A DNA stretch of 64,000 bases from Pseudophaeomoniella oleicola (lineage: Eukaryota > Ascomycota > Eurotiomycetes > Phaeomoniellales > Phaeomoniellaceae), in contig QWDQ01000070.1 of NCBI GenBank assembly GCA_003868215.1, forward strand, positions 1 to 64,000, given 5' to 3'. A model generated the notes under the pieces. That model saw only the letters and a list, made by a program, of their open reading frames with translations, was not told the origin of the DNA and ran no database searches. The translations under genes were made by a program, and so were the position numbers. This document shows positions 55,868 through 64,000 of this stretch, piece by piece; position 1 is the first letter of the stretch; every line of letters begins with the position of its first letter.

Positions 55868-57656
55868 TCATGCAGGGCCATCAGACGCCTGCTTTATTTG
55901 CGTGGACTGCGTTTCAGCCTTCGGCGATTCAGACGACGGTGAAGCAACCAATTTGGAAGGTATCGCATCGGAGGCGACCTGCGGCCCAGGAGTGTCCTCG
56001 CGCTCACTACGCTTATGATCATCGGCAGATGACGTTTCCCCCTTCTTCACTTGATTGTCAAGATCTTTGTCCTCGGAATGGTCGAACATTTCGGTGTCAT
56101 CAGAGTCGGTTAGCACTTCTGTTCCATCCCCAAGCAGAATGATCCGCCCAGATCGACCGCCAAAGCCCTTAGACCGTTGGTCAAGATCAAGTTCATACTC
56201 ATCTCCGCTATCGTCGAATTGATGCCTGACGCCAGGGCCTCGGAACTCAGCTGTCACGAACCATTAGCAAGGTTTCCTCTTAAGTACCGGGCACGGACTT
56301 GCCATATTCTGGCGGGGCACATGGGCCATCACCGTTCTTAACCCGCTCCGCAATGGTGTTGTACCATTCTTCCTTTGACTTGCCATTCAACAGGCCGATG
56401 ACGACCATCGTCATGTTATCGCACCCAACGCCTCCAGTCTCGCTGTTCGATGCTAGGCAATTGTCCATCATGTTTTCGCAGATTTGATGAAGCTCCTGCT
56501 TGGCAGCTATTCCCCGTCGAACGAATTCTACCACAGCTTGCGATGACTGGCAATCCCAGATACCTGTTCTAACGGTTAGATGCTTGTCGTGGGCTTATTT
56601 GGGTATTGCATCCTTACCATCGCAAGCAATCACCAGAAATTCATCATCAGCAGTTATCTCATGCGAGATGACATCTGGGAAAGCTGTAACGATCTGTTGT
56701 TCTGGTGACAGATCTGCGCTTTTCTTGAATTCAAAATCTCCAATGGCGCGTGACAGAGCGAGGTTGCCATTTACTCGGCCGAAATCTACGAAGCCACCTG
56801 CTGCAGTGATTCTGGCTTTCTCGCCTGCGACATCCGTGTCAGTGAATGTAGAATCGGATTGAAACTTTAAGCTAACCTTCATTCTGTGGTTTGTGATCGT
56901 ATGAGAGGGGTTTAGCTCTGCCTTTGACACCGAGCACGGAACGAGAATCTCCCGCATTCGCCTAAAGTTGTGAGTCCAGGTACAAGTTCGTCAGACGGCA
57001 CCAACATACGACCCATATCTTGTTCCTTGAGATGATACCAACTGATGCTGTGCATCCTGAGACTTCCTCTTCGTATCGTGGGTCTAGAGTTGTTGTCAAT
57101 ACAGACGGTCAAACAGTTCAGATGAATGCGCACCGTTGAGTATGGCTCTATCTGTAGCAAGGAAGCCATCCTTTAGAGCTTGTTCTATGTCGCCGCCTTT
57201 GAAAGCATCTTGTTTCGCCACGATCTTGTGAATGTTTTCTCCCGCAAACTGCGCTACCTTTTCTCCGCCGTGGCCGTCATAGACACCGAAGTAGGCTAAT
57301 CGTTTATCGGGAGGCGCTGGGGTGTGCTGTTTGCCGGATTCCTCAGCTTGTAAGTCAAGGATTGCAGCGTGTGCGTCCTCCATGCTTATGCGCCAGCCCT
57401 GCATGGCTGACAAACCGTAGATGCAGCAGTCATCTTGACCTCCGTCTGATATCTGTGAAACGGCGCAAGTCAGTCTTTGTGAGCAACTCTTTCAGTCTCC
57501 CCACGATGCGTGATGTCGGAGACAAGACGTGTCCAAGTGTCGTTTGGGCTCCCACGCGGGCCACCCAGTTGATGCTTTTTGACATCAATCACACCGCGGG
57601 GTCACGAGGTAAGAACGCACCTTGTCGACAACGGGCTCAGAAAGTGTCTGACCCAT
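55868..57656 (-). CDS. PP2C protein phosphatase (Ptc2/Ptc3 type)
   Basis: Exons are 57656-57621, 57452-57134, 57083-57010, 56961-56877, 56824-56618, 56563-56303 and 56250-55868, giving 454 residues. It starts [12 protein letters not shown], the N-myristoylatable start usual in this group. PP2C motifs include [29 protein letters not shown] and CDGIWD, with a later [13 protein letters not shown] block; these carry the Mn/Mg-binding Asp residues. The C-terminal ~120 residues are acidic and regulatory. The last intron uses a GC donor (GCAAGT), and its acceptor restores PPEYAEFRGPG. Ptc2-type enzymes reverse MAP-kinase, Rad53 and Ire1 phosphorylation in yeast. Confidence 0.93.
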
Positions 57657-59215
57657 ATTCGCAGACTATCGAGACTGCACTAGATCAATCGTTTTCTGCA
57701 ACCTCATCCAAGTATCGTCTTTTTTGAGGGAAGGGTTGGATGCTTCGAGAGCGGATGAATTGAGTTTTAGGAAACGTCAAGGCGGGCGGAGCAAATCGAT
57801 TATGAATGTGGGAATCTAGAACAGTTATGTACCTAGGTATGTAGCTTAAGTGCAACTGCACCACGGGGTTGACAACGGCAGTGCAACAGAGCAGAAATAA
57901 CGAAAGGGAAGCTGTATTGAGGTGCCAACATGCAGAGAGACAAGTGATGTAGTGAGGTCACGCGTGTGGAGGGAAAAGATGAAGTTGTGGGATTTGGGAT
58001 TAGGTTGGGTTTTCCAAAGGCCGAATGAGTCGGGGCAAAGATATGTCGCTCTGCTCGCTCTCTTTTAGGATTGTGAGTTTTGGGTCTCCTTCATGACGAG
58101 GCGACGGGAACGGGGGGTAAGGGAAGAGTTAGTTTAGTTAAGTATCTACGTACCTACCTTACCTTACCTACCCTACCTCAAGCACTCACCTAGGGGACTC
58201 AGGTACTTGGTTATCTTAAGCACCAAGTTATCGTCAGATAATATTACCTTACCTCAGGTTACCTTAGGTACCTTATCTCCAAGCCAGGAAAGTAATTAAA
58301 GGTAATGGAAGGTAATTAAAGAGCTGCGGTACGTTTGGTTCTGATACGCCCTCAACCAATAGAGTTCACCAACTAAAACGATGAAGCAAATGCGGAACTA
58401 CGCAAGAAAGGCGCCTGATGCTGATGTCTTTCTTCATCGTGTTCTCTCTTCTGCATGAAGGACGAGAAATACAAATACCATACATCATTTCACCACGTCC
58501 TCGCGTTCGGTAACATCTCCCTCTGTCTCTCCTGGACACCAGGGATGTTGCCAGATATTGAGCAATGTGTCCATATCCTCTACCTGTACGATAAATACCG
58601 ACCTATCTACCTAGGTACTCATAGAAACAAACTTAGGGACAGTATCAATCTACCTATCCTAGCGACGTGGCCAATCCTTCTGCCACAAAGTGGTACCTGG
58701 AAAGCTTCCTGGGGGTGGGGGCCCAACGCAATAAAAGAATTGGATAGATCACCTCATCCATGTATTCTCTGGTATGTTAGGTAGTGACAATACTGTATCA
58801 AGGGAGATCATTCCACCTCTGAATCCTTTCCGAATCGCTACAGTTTATCCTCCGTCGATCCTGGCTTGTCAAGTGACGTCCAGGTAACAGCAGGAATATC
58901 ATGGGCATCTAGAGAGTAGACTTGTATCTCATGTCTACACAATGATGACCAACATTGTCCCGGAACATCTGGAAAGCAGATTTAGGCGAATATCCCACGT
59001 CGGAACATATTATCATTAGCAGTCGGCGTTAGTGTACTGCATGTTCGACCTCAAGACGCATTCGCTTTCAAATGAATTATGGCAATTAAGGATAGGGGAT
59101 GCATGCTACCCATATCAGTACATACAATAAACATGCAGAAAATGTCCCTTTTTGGCATTTCCAGTTCCGTCATCGCCAAAATAATAGAATTCATGATCAC
59201 ATTATCAAAGAGGTA
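57657..59215. other. Intergenic rich in ACCTA/TAGGT words
   Basis: About 1.56 kb between the phosphatase promoter and the Axl2-like 3' end. 58140-58330 is crowded with TACCT/AGGTA words, and TACCTAGGTA palindromes lie at 57830 and 58608. No gene seen. Confidence 0.55.
57830..57839. repeat. Palindrome TACCTAGGTA
   Basis: Perfect 10-bp palindrome ~180 bp upstream of the phosphatase start. Identical copies lie at 58608-58617 and 51400-51409. Confidence 0.8.
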
Positions 59216-62185
59216 TCACACAAATGCCAGATCACCACGTTGACTGCTCTGAGATCTTGCCAAATCTCCCTCAGTGACACTCACGGGTCGTTTATCTCTT
59301 CGATCCCCAAGACGCCATCTCCTCTCTGATGTGCCCGTGCGTCTGGGTGGGGGATAACCTCGGGAAGTGCTTGGTCGGCTACCTTGACTCGCCTCACCAA
59401 AGTCCAGCGGTCGTTCCAAAGGACTGCCCAACGGGGAGTTATTCGCAGAGACCTGCCATCGTCGCAGCCCGTCGGGACCCAATGCTTCCTCAATGTCCTC
59501 GTCCTCCCAGGCGGATTCATCACTCTCATCCGCAGTGTCGAACTGACCGCTGCTATAGCTGACACGATCCCTGAGAACGAGGGGTGGGGGTCTCAAAGGC
59601 TCTTCATACGGCAGTTCGTCCTCACTGGCTATCGTTTCAGGTCTTTGATAGGTATGGTGAGCTCCTACACTTGAAGACTTTGAGTATGTCCTCCATGTAT
59701 CCCGCTGGGTGCGGTCATCAGGATAGAAGGAGCCTGACATTGCGGGAGACCGTAACCTTTCCATAATGCCCCTTGAATTCCGAGAACTCGACGGCCTCAT
59801 TGACCAGGAGCTGGAGAACCTTGGTGCACTTTCGAGTCGGTCGCGTGCACGATCGCGGACGTATCTCTGCCGCTCCTCGCTAAGAGATGAGCGCTGCCCA
59901 CTTTCGCTATTGACTAGGCGTAAACTTGCTCTGCCCCCCATCTCACTTCCTTGCAGGGTACTCCGTTCGTTCTCATCCTGGGGAGGCTGCGGAAATCTCT
60001 CCAAGTCAGCACTATTCATACGGCCATCGTCGCTAGCCAGAAACGAGTTGCGAGGGTTCTGCCATGATTCACGTATCTGTAAATACCCCGGAGGACCCAG
60101 TCCGCCGTTACCATGCCCCATACCGCTCAGTCTTGTGGGTAAGCCGGAGCTGAAGCTTGAGATACCGCTCAGGGCCCGAGAGGCTCTCTTCGCCGGATGG
60201 GTGTCTTGCAATTGTCGTGATTGCGTGGGTCGAAATGGCGTCCTTTTCCTCGAATAGTTCAAGGTACTGATTCTGCGGGAAAAGGGCGAATCTTGTGAAA
60301 GATGAGCCGCTATTCTACTGGATCTGGAGCTCCTTCTTGAACTTTGTTTTGAACTTCGTTTCGCACTTCTTGGAGGTATCGGCGGAGAAGGTACGATGAA
60401 ATGCTCCAAGTCCGATCCTATAAAGGGACTACCATGTTGGCTTGATTTCTTGGACCATCGAGCACGCGATCGGCGCAGCGAGTCGGGTGCCCATGGCAAC
60501 TCCAGGCGAGGTGCAGGCTCAGGAGATCGTGTAGGCTGTTTCTCTAGCATTTCCCCGTCTGATGAAATCTCAGTGATAACAGTGGGGCCAGCCTCTTCCT
60601 CTGGTATTGGGCGCGAGATATCCTTCTTTGACAAGGTCTCCATGTCTCTTCGACGCCTTCTACGTCTCATGCAGCATAGAATAAATAATAAGAGCAGTAA
60701 TATCAACAAAAGGGGTAAAAGAATGCCTAAAACGATGGCGAGGTCTCGACCAGAGTGGCTTTTGTTGTTATCTCCCACGGTCAAGGGCGTTGCAGAGGAG
60801 AGTGAGGAAGAAGAAGAGGCTGAGGAGGATGGCGATGATGATGACGATGATGAAGAAGCAGAAAAAGTCGGTCTTGACTCCGTCGTATGCGTGGCGCTAC
60901 TTCTTAAGCTTGAAGAGGTTTCGGTGCTTGTCGGACTGGCCGATCGCCGAACGATGTTGATAGGCAATGTCCTCGTCTGAGACCTCGTTCCTGAGTGTGC
61001 TGTAATTCGCACATTCCGTAAGCCAGCTGACGTGCCAGATGGCACTGTCCCAAGCAGTGTTGTATTTATTGCATTGTAGGTCAGCCACCCTGTTGCTGAC
61101 CCCAGATCCACAGAAACGGTAGCTTCACTGGCAATTGCACTCCCAAGGTCATACATGAAAAACCGACCAATGGTGGCATTTACCTCTGACAGGTTGTCTC
61201 TGAAGAGGTCATCCGTCGAGAAATTGAAGTTCAGGGTCGAATTCGCAACGTCTCCATAATTGTCGGTGACTGTGATCGTAACGTTCTGCGAGGGAGCTCC
61301 GGACGGCGGCGTGCCCCCAAGAGATATGTTGTGCATGCTAAGTGTCAACCAGTCGGGGGCATCAGATGTAACACTTATGATGTCGCTCGTGCTGACTTGA
61401 TTGCCGTTTAATGATAATTCATCAAACAGTGCCGGACTTTGGAAGTACTGACCCTCAGACAGGGTGAAGCTCTGGTAGGTTATATTGAAAGTAAGTACGT
61501 TATAGCCAACCACGATCTCGAACAGCGCCGCGGCGCTAGCAAATCCTATGACATCTGATGCGATCAGGCGAACAGGGTAGATCTGAGGATAGGATGCTGT
61601 TGACACCAACGGAGGACTCGTTCCAGTAAAGGCGAGATTTTGATCATTGAATTGTAGCCAAGACGGGAGAGGCGTGTTGTTTCCAGAGGTCGCATAATAG
61701 TTGGTGGATGTACTCGTGTCGATGAACGTATTGGAGTTGAAGCTGAGCGTGAACGCCTGCGAAGGATACAACAGTAATGCATCTGGGCTCGAGACAGGAC
61801 CAACTTGCGCCAGCTGCGGTAGAATCGGTGCACCAAGCCGAGGTCCGCCACCCCCGATGACAACAAGTGTCACCGGAACTGACGTGGTGCCCGTACTATC
61901 ACTCGCAGTGAGTTCAAATGTAGGCGCTCCGACGTCGCTTGAGGTTGGCGTTCCGAACAACGTTCTATTGTAGCTGTTTAAGCCTAACCACGCCGGTGCT
62001 GCGGACAGCGCATATGTGAGAGAGTCGCCGGATGAAGTGAATGTCGATGCTGAGAAGGTGAACTCGAAATATTCAGACACTTGTGCCACCGGCGGAACTT
62101 GAGAGTTCACTGGAAAGCTGGCGGTTGGTGCTGCAATCGCGAGCTTGATAAGCAGCAAGATAATCATAAAGGCGTGCTCCCGCAT
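59216..62185 (-). CDS. AXL2: Axl2-like cadherin-fold membrane protein
   Basis: 989 residues, single exon, ATG at 62185. A signal peptide (MREHAFMIILLLIKLAIAA) is followed by about four cadherin/dystroglycan-type beta modules (~20-415) with repeated PxWL motifs (APAWLGLN, LPSWLQF, APDWLTLS, ATGWLTYN). A Ser-rich stalk leads to one membrane helix (IVLGILLPLLLILLLLLFI, ~480-505), then the basic stop RRRRRRRD. The ~480-residue cytosolic tail is Ser/Arg-rich and disordered. This is the architecture of yeast Axl2/Bud10, which marks axial bud sites and interacts with septins; filamentous homologues act at septa and conidiophores. Confidence 0.9.
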   Translation of the reverse strand: MREHAFMIILLLIKLAIAAPTASFPVNSQVPPVAQVSEYFEFTFSASTFTSSGDSLTYALSAAPAWLGLNSYNRTLFGTPTSSDVGAPTFELTASDSTGTTSVPVTLVVIGGGGPRLGAPILPQLAQVGPVSSPDALLLYPSQAFTLSFNSNTFIDTSTSTNYYATSGNNTPLPSWLQFNDQNLAFTGTSPPLVSTASYPQIYPVRLIASDVIGFASAAALFEIVVGYNVLTFNITYQSFTLSEGQYFQSPALFDELSLNGNQVSTSDIISVTSDAPDWLTLSMHNISLGGTPPSGAPSQNVTITVTDNYGDVANSTLNFNFSTDDLFRDNLSEVNATIGRFFMYDLGSAIASEATVSVDLGSATGWLTYNAINTTLLGTVPSGTSAGLRNVRITAHSGTRSQTRTLPINIVRRSASPTSTETSSSLRSSATHTTESRPTFSASSSSSSSSPSSSASSSSSLSSATPLTVGDNNKSHSGRDLAIVLGILLPLLLILLLLLFILCCMRRRRRRRDMETLSKKDISRPIPEEEAGPTVITEISSDGEMLEKQPTRSPEPAPRLELPWAPDSLRRSRARWSKKSSQHGSPFIGSDLEHFIVPSPPIPPRSAKRSSKQSSRRSSRSSRIAAHLSQDSPFSRRISTLNYSRKRTPFRPTQSRQLQDTHPAKRASRALSGISSFSSGLPTRLSGMGHGNGGLGPPGYLQIRESWQNPRNSFLASDDGRMNSADLERFPQPPQDENERSTLQGSEMGGRASLRLVNSESGQRSSLSEERQRYVRDRARDRLESAPRFSSSWSMRPSSSRNSRGIMERLRSPAMSGSFYPDDRTQRDTWRTYSKSSSVGAHHTYQRPETIASEDELPYEEPLRPPPLVLRDRVSYSSGQFDTADESDESAWEDEDIEEALGPDGLRRWQVSANNSPLGSPLERPLDFGEASQGSRPSTSRGYPPPRRTGTSERRWRLGDRRDKRPVSVTEGDLARSQSSQRGDLAFV

Positions 62186-62616
62186 CGTCCCTCCTGTTGT
62201 AGCCCACGCCTGCTACGCCTTTTTTCCTGGCATCAATGTCTCGACTCTCTGATGACTTTGGCGTTTGTAGATGCACGAAAGCAATATTGCATTATCCAGC
62301 AGAACAGGGATATGAAAATTGTAGTCGGCATAGAACCCAGGTCGAACGCGATCATTCGCGAAACCCTTGATAGAAATGTCTCCATTGGCGCGAGGCTTTT
62401 CGGCGCCATATGCAAGCTCTTTCGGAGGTATGCAATGGCTGGAATATGGGGGGGGGGGGGTTTTGGTGAGGAACGCAGGCCTGCAAGGGGCTGGAGCATT
62501 TTTGGCATCCCTTGATGGCCACACGTCGACCACCAAGTAGAAAGTCGAAACTATTGCAAAGGACACGAACAGCGGAAATTTAACATAGGAACAAAAGGAG
62601 AGAGGCAGGTCTCAGT
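62186..62616. other. Intergenic
   Basis: About 430 bp between the Axl2-like start and the acetyltransferase stop, with a 12-nt G run near 62449. Nothing else seen. Confidence 0.5.
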
Positions 62617-63114
62617 CTAGGTTCCAATCTCGTAAACCATATAGATTGAATTCCTTCCCGGCAAATAGTCAGCGCTTCTTCTTCTTTCCACGAAGCCAGA
62701 TGAGAGGTAGAGCGTCCTAGCTGCAACCCTTGACTCATCGACCCAAAGGCCAATCTGACGACAGCTTGTTACTTCCGCTTTATCTTTGATATATTGTAAA
62801 AGTAGTTTTCCCACACCTTGCCGTCGAAATGGGTCGACTACACATATCTTGTGCAACCAAACAGTCTTGCCCGTTCGTACGCAAAGACCGTATGCAATCA
62901 TTTGATTCATATCAACGGGGTCATCATCTCGAAAGACACAGTGTACCTGCAAATTCGGTTTTCTGATATCGGCCTTAGTCAAGCACCAGCGCTCATCTGC
63001 AGGGAAGATTTTCTTTTCGATGGAATTGACGATCTGGAGAGCTTTATCCACACTAGAGCCAGACAGTGAAGTGATTGAAAGAATGTGAAAAGAAGGCTCT
63101 TCTATAAAGGACAT
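62617..63114 (-). CDS. GNAT-family N-acetyltransferase
   Basis: 165 residues. The frame opens from a TTG at 63147, and the first ATG is 63114 (MSFIEEPSFHILSI). The GNAT core has strand 4 KTVWLHKICVVDPFRRQG, the acetyl-CoA-binding RRQGVGKLLL loop and the C-terminal YLSSGFVERRRSADY block. It resembles small serotonin- or polyamine-type N-acetyltransferases; the substrate is not deducible. A CAG at ~63139 could be an acceptor for an unseen upstream exon, so the N-terminus is less certain. Confidence 0.85.
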   Translation of the reverse strand: MSFIEEPSFHILSITSLSGSSVDKALQIVNSIEKKIFPADERWCLTKADIRKPNLQVHCVFRDDDPVDMNQMIAYGLCVRTGKTVWLHKICVVDPFRRQGVGKLLLQYIKDKAEVTSCRQIGLWVDESRVAARTLYLSSGFVERRRSADYLPGRNSIYMVYEIGT

Positions 63115-63365
63115 AGCAAATTTGTCTTCTCTAAGCGTAGAAGCCAAGCTGTGAAGTAACAGGAAAGAAAGGTCGGTGAGTCCATGCTCGCAGAAGATCT
63201 TGGTTGCCGTCTGTTACGCCTGGAACTTGCACGAGCACCGTGATGCGGGGAGATATTGAACCACATGTACCTACTTAAAGACCTATACTCGTAATCTTGG
63301 TTAAGGACTCACATCGACAGTGTATCAGACCAATTTCATTCTCCACGCAAACCCAAGTCATTGAG

Positions 63366-63708
63366 ATGTCGACCAAAATGCCATCGCAAGGATCCTCCAA
63401 ACGTCAAGCTGCACGTGAAATCATTGATATTCTACAGGAGATCAGCGTACTATTGGTAAGGCCTCGCACCTTGAAGTAAGTCCGGTACTCATCCAACGCG
63501 TTTCTACAGAACGCGGAGCTTGACCGGACACAACTGTCGCTCTGCGTGTCATTGATAGAGAACGGTGTCAATCCAGAGGCTTTAGCGGTAAGTTACACCG
63601 GAAAGAGGTAAAGCTTCCAATATTTACGAAGTACAGAGTGCGATAAAGGAGCTCAAAAGAGACGCCATTGAAACTCGAGCCAAAGTCGACCCGGTGGTCA
63701 TGGATTAA
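63366..63708 (+). CDS. MZT1: MOZART1, gamma-tubulin complex subunit
   Basis: Exons are 63366-63455, 63510-63587 and 63637-63708, giving 79 residues, with introns of 54 and 49 bp. The core [20 protein letters not shown], then [18 protein letters not shown] and IKELKRD, is the MOZART1 three-helix fold. The two introns fall right after SVLL and EALA. Mzt1 binds N-terminal regions of gamma-tubulin complex proteins and is needed to recruit and activate microtubule nucleation at spindle poles. The length matches the family (70-85 residues). Confidence 0.95.
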
Positions 63709-63853
63709 ATCAGCTATACGGCAGAAGGCGTGGTATGCCTGCGGAGATACAACCCGTGGTGTTATTCTCCCATGCACAGCGTAGGATGAATCAGCCTACA
63801 TTTACATTCAACAAAACTTGGGCATTCTAGCACCCGAACGACCGCTCTATCAT

Positions 63854-64000
63854 TCATGACTTCTCAGGCTTCCCAGGTTCATCTTTGCCACTGATATCGT
63901 CAGACATTGCTTCGGCAGTAGCCTTCTGCAATCGCTCGGCTTCGTCAGATGATCGAGCCTTTTTGGTGTCTTTATCGTCATCACTGTCTCCAAGACTGAA
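63854..64000 (-). CDS. C-terminal end of an unidentified gene (partial)
   Basis: The last 48 codons and stop of a minus-strand gene that continues beyond the window. The visible tail is hydrophilic and charged: FSLGDSDDDKDTKKARSSDE, then a helical AERLQKATAEAMSDD, ending GKPEKS. Too little is present to name it. Confidence 0.6.
   Translation of the reverse strand, partial: FSLGDSDDDKDTKKARSSDEAERLQKATAEAMSDDISGKDEPGKPEKS

Overview
The window is nuclear DNA of a filamentous ascomycete (Pezizomycotina). Genes lie on both strands at about one per 2 kb. Most carry short introns (about 45-90 bp) with GTAAGT/GTATGT-like donors, CTRAC-type branch sites and YAG acceptors. The gene set is typically fungal: a DUF3425/bZIP-like regulator, a GH71 alpha-1,3-glucanase, a xanthine dioxygenase, an Axl2-like cadherin-fold protein, Mdm1, Puf6, Scy1, a Ptc2-like phosphatase and MOZART1. 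I cannot place it below subphylum. Coordinates of spliced genes span first to last coding base. Exons are given in the evidence and were reconstructed by hand from splice signals and reading frame.

0-7.1 kb: an array of three minus-strand paralogues (called A, B and C here), which I regard as the most novel content. Each has three exons, a shared N-terminal helical module, an acidic or low-complexity linker and two helix-loop-helix-like (HLH-like) repeats. All six repeats end in a Y-I/L-x motif that is split by a phase-2 intron at the same place. They do not match a family I can name.

8-23 kb: core genes. These are a mitochondrial branched-chain aminotransferase with a Gcn4-type TGAGTCA site in its promoter, SCY1, two small spliced proteins, a JmjC/cupin-8 oxygenase and the lipid-transfer sorting nexin MDM1.

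23-43 kb: more accessory in character. It holds a DUF3425 regulator, an SDR, an M24B aminopeptidase P, a small unknown protein surrounded by TGASTCA sites, a xanA-like dioxygenase, a GH71 glucanase, a GPI-anchored PLC-like protein, a lipocalin-like protein, an alpha/beta hydrolase, an ATP-grasp ligase and a four-exon Ser-rich protein. The 12-bp palindrome TACTACGTAGTA recurs seven times between 15 and 41 kb, always between genes.

44-64 kb: housekeeping again. It holds PUF6, a Gcn4/CpcA-like bZIP whose only upstream ATG is immediately stopped unless a very short intron is removed, an SDR, choline-phosphate cytidylyltransferase, a PP2C phosphatase with a GC-AG intron, an Axl2-like membrane protein, a GNAT acetyltransferase, MOZART1 and the 3' end of one more gene. 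No rRNA, tRNA, CRISPR array or recognisable transposon was found.
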